The notes under the pieces: generated by a model
Database searches by the model: none
What the model was told of the DNA's origin: nothing
What the model saw: the letters and a program-made list of their open reading frames with translations, nothing else
Translations under genes and position numbers: made by a program
Part shown: one piece after another, positions 1-7,879 of the stretch
Position numbering within the stretch: the first letter of the stretch is position 1
Layout of the letters: each line of letters begins with the position of its first letter
DNA from: Methanomassiliicoccaceae archaeon DOK
Lineage (GTDB): Archaea; Thermoplasmatota; Thermoplasmata; Methanomassiliicoccales; Methanomethylophilaceae
Length of the DNA: 64,000 nucleotides
Direction: 5' to 3'
NCBI GenBank assembly: GCA_009911715.1
Contig: CP047880.1
Span: forward strand, 496,001 to 560,000

Positions 1-2
1 CC

Positions 3-581
3 CGCGAGCTCGAGGAGCAGGGCACGCTCCTTTTCCTGGACGAGACGCTCCTGGAGCTGGTCCCCGGCTACACGGACATAACGCTGTCCGGGATGGTGAG
101 CCGCTTCTCCAACCTCATTGTCGCATCCTCACTCACGAAATCGTTCGCGATCCCCGGCATAAGGATAGGGTTCGGGTTCTCCAACCCCGATATCATCGCC
201 GAGATGGACAAGGTCCGCATGACATGGAACGTGGGCGAGATAGAGCAGACCGTGGCGACGGTCCTGCTGAGGGACAAGATGGACTACGTGGATCATGCGG
301 CGGCCGTCATGGCCGAGGAGTCGGAGCTCATGAACTCCTCGCTCGGGGAGATCGGTTTCCCCGTGGGAGCCGTTTCTGACTCGTTCTTCTACTTCAACTC
401 CCTCGAGTCGCTGGGGATGACCGGCGCCGAGTTCAACAAGAGGATGATCACGCACGGGATCTCCGTCCGCGACTGCGCATCCTTCGGCGACCGCTTCACG
501 AATTACATACGCTACAGCGTGAAGGACAGGGAGCGCAACTGCAGGTTCATCGCTGCCGTAGACGCAGTCATCAACGGGTGA
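3..581 (+). CDS. cobD: Threonine-phosphate decarboxylase, 3' part
   Basis: This is the C-terminal part of a fold-type I PLP enzyme of the HisC/CobD family; the gene begins before the window. The frame is open from base 3. The PLP lysine motif SSLTKSFAIPGIRIGFG is present, with the Schiff-base lysine codon at 138-140, and the C-terminal substrate-binding arginine region (YIRYSVKDRERN) follows. HisC and CobD share this motif. I call CobD because the next four genes assemble the cobalamin lower ligand; CobD decarboxylates L-threonine phosphate to the aminopropanol phosphate that CbiB attaches. It stops 7 bases before cbiB, so the two are probably co-transcribed. Confidence 0.82.
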   Translation, partial: RELEEQGTLLFLDETLLELVPGYTDITLSGMVSRFSNLIVASSLTKSFAIPGIRIGFGFSNPDIIAEMDKVRMTWNVGEIEQTVATVLLRDKMDYVDHAAAVMAEESELMNSSLGEIGFPVGAVSDSFFYFNSLESLGMTGAEFNKRMITHGISVRDCASFGDRFTNYIRYSVKDRERNCRFIAAVDAVING

Positions 582-588
582 TGGTCCA

Positions 589-1611
589 ATGGTTCCGTGG
601 CTGGACGCGATACTGGTCGTCGTTCTGGCCCTGGCCATAGACAGGTACATCGGGGAGGTCCCGAACTCTGTCCACCCGCTCAGGTGGATGGGCAACATCC
701 TCGCCGCGATCGACAGGCATGTCGGCTGCAGGGGGTCCAGGAAGGCCGTCCTGATTGGGTTCCTTTCCTACCTCCTCGTGTTCATACTGTTCGCCGGCAT
801 CGGCCTCCTGTTCACGTCCCTCGTGCGCTACGGGCTGTCCGAGACGGTGTCCCCGCTCGCGGGCGAGATAGCCTGGATCGTCCTGACGGCTGTCCTGTTC
901 AAGGTGTCCTTCGCGATATTCTCGTTCAGGAAGCACTGCGATCCCATCTGCGCAGACTTGGACGCCGGCAGGACCGAGGACGCGGCCGCCAAGGTGCAGA
1001 TGATCGTCAGCCGCAACACGAAGGGCATGGACGCCGAGCACATCGCGTCGTCATGCTGCGAGACGGTGACCGAGAACCTGGTCGACAGCGTCTATTCGCC
1101 CGTCCTGTACTTCGGGATCCTGGGCCTGCCCGGAGCGGTCATGTTCAGGTGCGCCAACCTCATGGATGCCATGTGGGGGTACCTCAACGACAAGTACGCC
1201 CTCCTGGGACGCTTCCCAGCGAGGTTCGACGACGTCCTTGGCTTCGTGACGTCGAGGGTGTCGCCCTACTTCATAGCGCTGGCCGGGATGATCCTCGGGA
1301 TGGACTGGAGGGCCTCGGTGCCCGCCGCCAAGGCCGAGCACACCATGACCCCCAGCCCCAACAGCGGATGGTCGATGACCGCCGCTGCCGCGGTTCTGGG
1401 CATAAGCATGGAGAAGCGCGGGGTCTACGTCATGAACGGAGGGCATCCCATGCCGACGACCGACGATGTGAGGAGGTGCTGCCGTCTGATCGAGCTGTCG
1501 GCGATGATCTACCTCCTTCTCGTGGGCATCATCCTGTACGGGCTCATCGGCATCCAGGTGCAGCTGTTCGTCGAGGATGCCGTCTTCGGATTCTGGGGGT
1601 CGGTGTTCTGA
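589..1611 (+). CDS. cbiB: Adenosylcobinamide-phosphate synthase CbiB
   Basis: This 340-residue membrane protein joins aminopropanol phosphate to adenosylcobyric acid to give adenosylcobinamide phosphate. Diagnostic segments are the N-terminal DRYIGEVPNSVHPLRWMG (the family's D-P-x-x-x-P-HPV-x-x-G element), the soluble SSCCETVTENLVDS block near residue 165, and a C-terminal TPNSGWSMTAAAAVLG-like segment near 265. Several hydrophobic helices span residues 60-110 and 230-340. Length is normal for CbiB. The start ATG lies 7 bases after the cobD stop, and the stop overlaps the likely CTG start of cbiZ. It belongs to a five-gene cob operon. Confidence 0.93.
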   Translation: MVPWLDAILVVVLALAIDRYIGEVPNSVHPLRWMGNILAAIDRHVGCRGSRKAVLIGFLSYLLVFILFAGIGLLFTSLVRYGLSETVSPLAGEIAWIVLTAVLFKVSFAIFSFRKHCDPICADLDAGRTEDAAAKVQMIVSRNTKGMDAEHIASSCCETVTENLVDSVYSPVLYFGILGLPGAVMFRCANLMDAMWGYLNDKYALLGRFPARFDDVLGFVTSRVSPYFIALAGMILGMDWRASVPAAKAEHTMTPSPNSGWSMTAAAAVLGISMEKRGVYVMNGGHPMPTTDDVRRCCRLIELSAMIYLLLVGIILYGLIGIQVQLFVEDAVFGFWGSVF

Positions 1612-2648
1612 GCGGAATCGCTTCGGTCGAGGTCCGCGAGGTCGACGGAACCGCGGTCGGCTTCGTCCGCTTCTCCGGACCAATGGAGGTCACGAGCAGC
1701 GCGGTCCTGAACGGCGGCAGCCGCATGGCCGAGGCGTTCTTCATCATGCAGGTCCCGAAGGACTACGACGGCGACCCGGTGCCCGACGCCGATCGTGTGA
1801 GGCGTTCCCTGGGCCTGCCGGAGGACACCGTCGGGATGATGACCGCTGCCGAGGTCCGTCATGTGTTCAACGTCACGGAGGCGGAGTACAACGGCATCCG
1901 CGTCTCCGCCGTCGCCACGGCCGGTCTGAGCAACCATGTCGTCGCAGGGGACGTCCTGGACAACTATCCCGAGCGCAGGGTGGTTTCGGACCGCAGGGCG
2001 AGCCGCCTGGCCGGCACGATCAACATCGCGATAGTGTCTCCCGTTCCCCTCACCGAGGAGGGGAAGGTCAACATGTTCATCCCTCTGGTCGAGGCGAAAT
2101 CCGCCGCGATGGCGGACAGGGGGTACAGGGAGACCGGGACGACATCGGACTCGATGGCCGTGTTCTCCCCTGTAGGGGAGGACAGGGTGGCATACACCGG
2201 CACCGGGTCGGACATAGGCATCGCGGCTGCCAGGGCAGTCAGGTCCGCTGTGTCCGCCGCCATGGAGGCACGCGACGAGCACCCGGTGATGGAGGAGCCG
2301 TTAAGGGTCCTCCGCAACGCAGGATACGACCTGTCCCGCATATCGGGGCTCGTCGGGATCCCGGAGGGTGTCGTGGAGTCCAACCTCCGTGCAAACCTTT
2401 CAGTTCCAGAGGTCCGCGCTCTGCTGGACCTCGTCATGTTCGCCGCCGACCGCGCCGACTCGATGGCGGCCGACGGATCCCCATGGGAGAGGGACCTCCT
2501 CATGGGACTCATCGAGAGAATCACGGGCTCGAGGCCCGATGGCGCCGGAGGCGCCGTGGAGGCCGTCGTGACGGCCCTTTCGCAACACAGGTGTGAGCGA
2601 TGGAATCAGAGGAAACGAGCAGGACCGCGGGGAAGGGCAGCGCTCTGA
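1608..2648 (+). CDS. cbiZ: Adenosylcobinamide amidohydrolase CbiZ with C-terminal extension
   Basis: CbiZ cleaves the aminopropanol side chain from salvaged adenosylcobinamide so that it can re-enter synthesis as adenosylcobyric acid. The family signature is visible: SSAVLNGGSR near residue 38, SNHVV, AGTINIAIVSP and TTSDSMAVFS. No ATG, GTG or TTG lies in frame before the conserved N-terminal strand. ATG 1683 would delete part of it, while CTG 1608 overlaps the cbiB stop as CTGA, the usual 4-base coupling in this genome, so I place the start there. About 80 residues beyond the CbiZ core are helical and unrecognised. The last 49 bases overlap cobS. Confidence 0.85.
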   Translation: MSGIASVEVREVDGTAVGFVRFSGPMEVTSSAVLNGGSRMAEAFFIMQVPKDYDGDPVPDADRVRRSLGLPEDTVGMMTAAEVRHVFNVTEAEYNGIRVSAVATAGLSNHVVAGDVLDNYPERRVVSDRRASRLAGTINIAIVSPVPLTEEGKVNMFIPLVEAKSAAMADRGYRETGTTSDSMAVFSPVGEDRVAYTGTGSDIGIAAARAVRSAVSAAMEARDEHPVMEEPLRVLRNAGYDLSRISGLVGIPEGVVESNLRANLSVPEVRALLDLVMFAADRADSMAADGSPWERDLLMGLIERITGSRPDGAGGAVEAVVTALSQHRCERWNQRKRAGPRGRAAL

Positions 2649-3457
2649 AGGCGCTGGTGTCATTCTTCACCCTGTGGCACATGGACATCGACCAGGACGA
2701 CATGGACGACATGGAGCGCAAGTTCCATCTCGTCCCCTTCGTCGCCCTGTTCTTCTCCGTGTTCATCATAATAGAGATGGTGGTTATGCAGTGGCTGTCG
2801 AAGAACTACGGCTTCGGGTCGGACCTCTTCGCGGCGGTGGTCGTCCTTGCGACCGTCTTCATCGGTAGCAAGTTCATCCACTTTGACGGGCTCACCGACT
2901 TCGGCGACGGCATGATCGTGTCGGGCGCCCAGGAGGACCACGTCCGTGCCCTGAAGGACACGCTCGTGGGAGCAGGGGGGATAGGGGTCGCGCTGATCGT
3001 CATCCTGTTCTCCGTCTCCACGTACTCCATGGCCGGGATCGCGTTCCTGCTGGTCTTCGCTCCGATATGCGAGGTCATGGTCAAGAACGCCATGGTGTTC
3101 GCCGCGGCGTTCGGCACCCCCGGACACGGCATGGCCGGGAGGCAGGTCTCCATGACCACAACCAACTCCGCCGTCTACTCCGCGGTGATCTCCATCATCC
3201 TCGGTGCCGTCCTGGCTGTTATCACCTGCGCCATCTTCGACCAGATGTTCCCGACGAGGTCCGGGATCGACGTCGTGGCGGTGCTGTTCGGTGTGGTCAT
3301 CGCGACCGCGGTCTCCGCCGTGGTGGGCTACCTCATGGCCAGGAACGCCAACAAGGTGTTCGGCATGGTCAACGGGGACATCCTGGGAGCGACGAACGAG
3401 GTGTCCAGGCCGGTGGTCATGGTGTCCATGGTCCTGCCCTTCATCTGCTGGTTGTGA
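2600..3457 (+). CDS. cobS: Adenosylcobinamide-GDP ribazoletransferase (cobalamin synthase)
   Basis: This 285-residue polytopic membrane enzyme joins adenosylcobinamide-GDP to alpha-ribazole (phosphate), the last step of nucleotide-loop assembly. The defining acidic motif is FIHFDGLTDFGDGM near residues 92-105, equivalent to the HxDGLxDxxDG magnesium motif of CobS. Five or more hydrophobic segments are visible. The N-terminal ALKALVSFFTLW resembles the amphipathic start of CobS. ATG 2600 lies inside the 3' end of cbiZ, implying translational coupling, and cobY follows 4 bases after the stop. Confidence 0.93.
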   Translation: MESEETSRTAGKGSALKALVSFFTLWHMDIDQDDMDDMERKFHLVPFVALFFSVFIIIEMVVMQWLSKNYGFGSDLFAAVVVLATVFIGSKFIHFDGLTDFGDGMIVSGAQEDHVRALKDTLVGAGGIGVALIVILFSVSTYSMAGIAFLLVFAPICEVMVKNAMVFAAAFGTPGHGMAGRQVSMTTTNSAVYSAVISIILGAVLAVITCAIFDQMFPTRSGIDVVAVLFGVVIATAVSAVVGYLMARNANKVFGMVNGDILGATNEVSRPVVMVSMVLPFICWL

Positions 3458-3461
3458 TCCC

Positions 3462-4136
3462 ATGCAGGCATTGGTCAACGCAGGAGGCAAGGGGTCGCGC
3501 ATGGGCAAGTGCGGGATAGAGAAGCCGATGCAGATGGTCGGCGACAAGCACACGGTCCAGAGGGTCGTGGAGGCCCTCTCGGCGTCGTCCCACATCGACC
3601 GTCTGCTGGTCTCCGTCAGCGACAACACGCCGGAGACGGAGAGGTTCCTTAGCAGCATCGGGGTCGAGACCATCCGCACCTCCGGGGAGAGCTTCATGGA
3701 CGACCTCCACGACGCGTTCAAGGTCATGGAAGGGGACTACGTCCTGACATGCCCTTCGGACCTCCCCCTGCTGACGACCGAGGTCGTGGATACGTTCCTG
3801 GAGTACTTCGTGCCGGGGACGATGGACTCGGCCATCGCGGTCGTGGACGAGGAGACCGTCCTCAGGACGGGGATAACGCCCTCGTACACCAGGGAGGACG
3901 GGGGAAGGAACTGGGTCCTGTCGGGGCTGTGCATAATGAACCGCCCGATGACCCTCGCGGGCGAGTACCTGGAGGAGTACCTGTTCCAGACCGACTGGGT
4001 CGAGCTGTCCGTCAACGTGAACACGCCTCGGGAGCTGGAGCTTGCCAGGAGCTATTTCCAAGATAGTAGCTCTGTGATCAGTCATGGACTCCGGGACGAT
4101 GCAGATGGACGGTGTAATTCCATGATTATGAAATAA
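3462..4136 (+). CDS. cobY: GTP:adenosylcobinamide-phosphate guanylyltransferase CobY
   Basis: CobY is the archaeal, non-orthologous replacement of CobU and makes adenosylcobinamide-GDP from GTP. The 224-residue protein opens with the nucleotidyltransferase signature NAGGKGSRMG, followed by the conserved EKPMQMVG lysine region. CPSDLPLL (about residue 100) carries the aspartate typical of MobA/CobY-like folds, and NVNTPRELELA lies near the C-terminus. It is the last gene of the cobD-cbiB-cbiZ-cobS-cobY run. It stops with TAA at the edge of an AT-rich spacer and converges on the MFS transporter gene. Confidence 0.88.
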   Translation: MQALVNAGGKGSRMGKCGIEKPMQMVGDKHTVQRVVEALSASSHIDRLLVSVSDNTPETERFLSSIGVETIRTSGESFMDDLHDAFKVMEGDYVLTCPSDLPLLTTEVVDTFLEYFVPGTMDSAIAVVDEETVLRTGITPSYTREDGGRNWVLSGLCIMNRPMTLAGEYLEEYLFQTDWVELSVNVNTPRELELARSYFQDSSSVISHGLRDDADGRCNSMIMK

Positions 4137-4402
4137 TCTGTCCAATCTCATTACATGTTTGGATCAACATTCTGTTTGTAGGATTATTTCTATATACGAT
4201 ATGAGAATTGTTATTTAACATTCGATAGTTTTCAAAATGAATTTTGGTGAACAAATTATCGAAAATATTTTTCGATATTATCTTTATCAAAAAATTCTGT
4301 ATCAAATTATTACTACCAGATGCCATCACATCGTCAGATGGGAGAACGGGGAAGGGGCCTCCGCGGTACCGGAGCCGCCCCCGAATGGGTTTCAATCGGT
4401 CG
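4137..4402. other. AT-rich convergent spacer with a 21-base palindrome
   Basis: About 190 bases here are strongly AT-rich in an otherwise 60% GC region. They lie between the 3' ends of cobY and the MFS gene. No convincing gene is present on either strand. The clearest structure is a perfect 9+9 base inverted repeat (TATCGAAAA, spacer TAT, TTTTCGATA) at 4257-4277. It could act as a shared transcription stop or a protein-binding site; neither role is established. Confidence 0.5.
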
Positions 4403-5626
4403 TCACGCCTCCGTGGCGGGTTCGGGCTGACCGAGGAATCTTCCCGCCACCAGGACCGCTATGCCGAACAGCAGGACGACGACGGCGGACAGTTGGAACG
4501 ACGACGTGTACCCGATGGCCACTATCACGGGGCCCATGATGACGGTGGAGAGCGACGTGCCCAGGTTCATCAGGCACGAGTAGATCCCCATGGTCTTCCC
4601 CTGGGCGGCGGGAGGCGACATCATGGACAGGTTGTTGGTGATCGTCGGCATCCCGAGTCCCAGGCCCACGCCCATGATCCCGACGCCGACCGTGAGCACG
4701 GCGAGGCTGTCGGACGCGAACATGGTTATGGCGACGGCCTGAAGCAGGAAGGCTGCCAGCAGCATGTACTGGTACTTCGGAATGCGGCGGACCCTGGAGT
4801 ACGCCAGGGATGTGAACACCTGTGTCAGCCCCATCAGAGCCAGGATGAACCCGCACACGGTCATGCTCACATCCATGGATGTCAGGATGTCGGACACGTT
4901 GGCCGTGACTATGAACATCAGGAACATGAGCATGAAGATGGAGGCGTAGAGCACCGCCATGTGGGCCTTGGATCCCTCGGCGAACCGCTGTGCTGGCGCT
5001 GCGCCGTTGCCGGTGGGCAGGATGACGTCCCTCACCGCGATCAGGCCGGCGACAAGTATGGGCACCGCGATTATGTACACCAGGAACGGGACGTTCCAGG
5101 ACACGTCGGCCATCAGGCCCCCGATGATCTCCAGAACGACGCCCCCGAACCCCATGAAGGCGGACTGGACGGCCATGACCCTGCGCCTCTCGTCCCCGTC
5201 GTAGTAGATCCCCATGAGGCCGGTCGCAGCGGTCGATATCCCGGCTATGCCGACCCCGAGGAACACCCTCGTGGCGAGCAGCGTGTAGATGTCGGAGCAG
5301 AAGTACCCGGACACCCCGGCGACGATGAAGAGGACGAGGGAGGCGATGAGGACCTTCGCCAGACCGACCCTGTCAGCCAGGTACCCCATGGGGAACCCGA
5401 AGACGGCCACCACCAGGGACGGCAGCGATATGACCATGGACGCCAGGAACTTGCTCGTCCCCAGCTCCACCTCAATCCCGTGCAGGGCCGGGGAAACCGC
5501 AGCCGACCCCATGAGCACCATCATCGACGCCATCAGGAGCGCGAGCTTCGTGAGCCCCGATGGTTTGAACTGTTTTCCATCGGCGATTGTGAACTGCATG
5601 ATGTCATGTGTTCTTGCAGGAGACAC
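4403..5626 (-). CDS. MFS transporter (DHA1-like)
   Basis: This 407-residue protein has about twelve hydrophobic helices and the major facilitator loop 2-3 signature GFPMGYLADRVGLAKV (about residues 75-92, matching G-x-x-x-D-R-x-G-R-[RK]). An acidic/arginine loop, YDGDERRRVMAVQSAF, follows in the first half. The fold resembles drug:H+ antiporters; the substrate is unknown. It sits alone on the minus strand between the cob genes. GCTTAAGG just upstream of the ATG could be its TATA element. Its position among cobalamin genes invites the idea of a corrinoid-related substrate, but nothing in the sequence shows this. Confidence 0.85.
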   Translation of the reverse strand: MSPARTHDIMQFTIADGKQFKPSGLTKLALLMASMMVLMGSAAVSPALHGIEVELGTSKFLASMVISLPSLVVAVFGFPMGYLADRVGLAKVLIASLVLFIVAGVSGYFCSDIYTLLATRVFLGVGIAGISTAATGLMGIYYDGDERRRVMAVQSAFMGFGGVVLEIIGGLMADVSWNVPFLVYIIAVPILVAGLIAVRDVILPTGNGAAPAQRFAEGSKAHMAVLYASIFMLMFLMFIVTANVSDILTSMDVSMTVCGFILALMGLTQVFTSLAYSRVRRIPKYQYMLLAAFLLQAVAITMFASDSLAVLTVGVGIMGVGLGLGMPTITNNLSMMSPPAAQGKTMGIYSCLMNLGTSLSTVIMGPVIVAIGYTSSFQLSAVVVLLFGIAVLVAGRFLGQPEPATEA

Positions 5627-5703
5627 CTTAAGCCTTTGTTCCGATTAAATGTCCGTTAACAAGGGGCCGTCCTTGGCCCCCGTCCAGACGGGTGGAGAAG
5701 AAT

Positions 5704-5741
5704 GGCCGCCGTCCCGCACCCGATGATCTCGGACGGCGGCC
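5704..5741 (-). terminator. Stem-loop after cobT
   Basis: A perfect 11-base inverted repeat (GGCCGCCGTCC / GGACGGCGGCC) with a 16-base loop lies just past the cobT stop. A smaller GGGGCC/GGCCCC hairpin follows at about 5663-5680. The position suits 3'-end formation or stabilisation of the cobT transcript. Confidence 0.5.
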
Positions 5742-5756
5742 GTAAGGTTTCGTGGA

Positions 5757-6866
5757 TCAGTCGAATCCCATGATCCCCTTGTAGATCTCGTGGACCCTGT
5801 CCTCGAGGTCCCTGCAGGTGACCTTTCCGGAGGATTCTATGATGGCGCCGACGGAGGCGCCGCCGCAGCCGACACCCTCCTTGATGAAGCCCCACTCGTA
5901 GGCCTGGAGGCCCTCGTAGGGGCTGGAGCTGTAGTCCACGTTGACGTACACGATGGGGATGTCGTCGGAGATCGAGTCCATGATCTTCGTCATGCTGGAG
6001 TTGGGGTCGTTCATGAGCCACCTGGTCGTCCCCTGGAAGAAGTTGCCGACCAGCTCCGGGTGGAGCGCCTTGGCGCCTGCCATCACCGCGGCCATCTGGG
6101 TCCCGCCGCCCACGATGACGGGGACGGACTTCGCCGCGCCGCAGAGTATCCCGATGTTGGCGGGCATCATGGGGTCCCCGACGCACTCGATGGCCCTCAG
6201 CGGGTCGTCGGCCAGGGAGCCGGGCTCGATCCCGGCGGCGGCCAGGGCCTCGTTGACCAGCCTTGTCTTGAGCTCCTTGGGGTTGTTGGGCGAGCTGCTA
6301 CTCACCAGGTTCTCCTTGAGGACGCCCATGGCCATCATGACGGCCAGCGCCGTGGTGGTTCCTCCGGCGCAGCTCTCGCTGATGATCACGAAGTCGTACG
6401 CCCTGGCGAGCATCTCGCCGAGCATGTAGCCCTTCTCGTACTCCTCCTTCACGTTCTTGACGGACTTCCCGGTGGTGATCTTCTCGCCGCACTCGCCGCC
6501 CATGTCGAAGTAGGGGACGTAGGGGATCACCTCGCATCCCCCGTTGACGATGTAGTATGGTATGCTGGAGAGGTCCAGGGCGGCCTTTGTGAGCGTGGCC
6601 GGGGTGGGGATGCCTCCGGGGTTGATGGGGATGCCCTTCATGCAGGAGACCCTGCCGCTCACGAGGATCTCCGCGTCCGCCGCGGGGGTGAACATCGTGA
6701 GCTCGGGGGTGTCGCCAGCGTCGGAGACCCCCGGGATCGTGGATGTGCGGGTGTTTGCCACAGTGCATGTGAACACTCCGCGCTTCCCCCAGATCCTGGA
6801 GAGGATGTCCTTCGCGATCTTCTCGTTGCCGTATACGCCCAGAGAGGGCGGGAGTTCGAAATCCAT
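5757..6866 (-). CDS. cobT: Archaeal nicotinate-nucleotide:base phosphoribosyltransferase CobT
   Basis: CobT activates the cobalamin lower-ligand base to alpha-ribazole phosphate using nicotinate mononucleotide. The 369-residue protein carries glycine-rich blocks typical of archaeal CobT (COG2038): VGGGTQMAAVMAGAK, GNFFQGTTRWLMND and EGVGCGGASVGAIIESSG near the C-terminus. The start is the ATG of MDFELPPSLGVYG, 5 bases after the upstream gene's stop; a longer frame upstream only re-reads that gene. It is probably co-transcribed with the AlkP-superfamily gene and hypF. Confidence 0.85.
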   Translation of the reverse strand: MDFELPPSLGVYGNEKIAKDILSRIWGKRGVFTCTVANTRTSTIPGVSDAGDTPELTMFTPAADAEILVSGRVSCMKGIPINPGGIPTPATLTKAALDLSSIPYYIVNGGCEVIPYVPYFDMGGECGEKITTGKSVKNVKEEYEKGYMLGEMLARAYDFVIISESCAGGTTTALAVMMAMGVLKENLVSSSSPNNPKELKTRLVNEALAAAGIEPGSLADDPLRAIECVGDPMMPANIGILCGAAKSVPVIVGGGTQMAAVMAGAKALHPELVGNFFQGTTRWLMNDPNSSMTKIMDSISDDIPIVYVNVDYSSSPYEGLQAYEWGFIKEGVGCGGASVGAIIESSGKVTCRDLEDRVHEIYKGIMGFD

Positions 6867-6871
6867 CTGAT

Positions 6872-7879
6872 TCACCGTTTGTTGTGCAAAAGCGTTTGTA
6901 CCACCGTCGCCAGCTCCATCATGGAGCCGTCGGGCAGGCCTGTGTCGATGCTTGTCCAGAGAGGCACGTCCATGAGGATGTGCTCGCCCGTGACGCATGA
7001 TGTCCCGTGGTCGACGAAGTAGACTATGTTCTCGACGTCCGGGAAGTACTTCTCCATGAGGCGGTCGGTCTCCTCCAGCACCGCCTTCTTCTTGAACGGG
7101 TCCTTCTGGTGGCTGTACTCGTCGACCTCGTCCACGTGCAGGAACACGTTCCCCCTCCCCAGGGCCTCCTGGGCAATCGGGAACCTCTCCTCGAGGTCGT
7201 CGATGACGTGCGTCTCCATCCCGAGGGAGGCGCAGATCCCCATCGACGTGGGGCTGTCTGAGACGGCGACCATCGGCGCGAGCTCAGGGAACGCTGGGTA
7301 CTGCTTCCCGAACTTCCCGCAGCCCCACGGGTAGCCTGTGACGCCGCCCATCTCGGACGCGACGGCCTCGACCAGCTCGCCCAGCCTGCCGGGGACCTCC
7401 TTGTACGGGGCGTCTACCGGAGGCGCCGGGAGGTCGGGGACGTCGTCGCTCACCATCGTGAGCACCGCGCGCCCCTCTATGAAGAACTTGATGGCGGGGT
7501 CGTACTCGGAGAGCATGTCCATGTGGGACATGATCCTCTCCTCCAGCTCGTCCTTGATCTCGGCGGTGTTGTAGTACCAGTGTACCATGCCGTCCCCGAT
7601 GGTGGCGGGGCTCAGGCGGTACGCGGTCCTCCCGGGGTCCTGGATGGGGAGCCCCAGGCCCAGCGCCTCCAGCGCCGCGCGGGGTATCTCCGGCGGATGG
7701 CCGGTGAAGAACTCGTTCAGGAAGAGCTGCGTGTATCCCCTCCCCGTGGTCTTGAGCCTGTGCGGGGCCATGCTCTCGAGGTACGGCATCTCCGCGACCT
7801 CGTATGGTTTCCTCCCGCCCATCTCCGGGTTGGGGTCGTCCTCGGCTCCGTCGAGCAGAACGAAAAGTGTGTTGCTCAT
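6872..7879 (-). CDS. AlkP-superfamily phosphatase/phosphomutase (ApgM-like)
   Basis: The 335 residues resemble archaeal cofactor-independent phosphoglycerate mutase (COG3635): N-terminal LFVLLDGAEDDPNPEMGGRK, the AALEALGLGLP block, DEVDEYSHQKDP and the metal-ligand end FVDHGTSCVTGEH. It is shorter than typical ApgM (about 400), and the usual nucleophile segment (GSD) reads GYTQ by eye. Genes on both sides overlap or abut: it starts 4 bases inside the hypF end (ATGA) and is 5 bases from cobT. Placement beside cobT, with no CobC or CobZ in the window, suggests action on alpha-ribazole phosphate. That role is inference. Confidence 0.72.
   Translation of the reverse strand: MSNTLFVLLDGAEDDPNPEMGGRKPYEVAEMPYLESMAPHRLKTTGRGYTQLFLNEFFTGHPPEIPRAALEALGLGLPIQDPGRTAYRLSPATIGDGMVHWYYNTAEIKDELEERIMSHMDMLSEYDPAIKFFIEGRAVLTMVSDDVPDLPAPPVDAPYKEVPGRLGELVEAVASEMGGVTGYPWGCGKFGKQYPAFPELAPMVAVSDSPTSMGICASLGMETHVIDDLEERFPIAQEALGRGNVFLHVDEVDEYSHQKDPFKKKAVLEETDRLMEKYFPDVENIVYFVDHGTSCVTGEHILMDVPLWTSIDTGLPDGSMMELATVVQTLLHNKR

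Noticed and set aside
1683-2648. ATG 1683 as the cbiZ start
   Set aside because: It would remove a conserved N-terminal strand and leave an unexplained 71-base gap in a tightly packed operon.
4126-4395. An 89-codon minus-strand frame in the AT-rich spacer
   Set aside because: Its composition simply reflects AT-rich DNA (Asn, Ile, Lys), it overlaps the cobY end, and it has no recognisable start signal or family.
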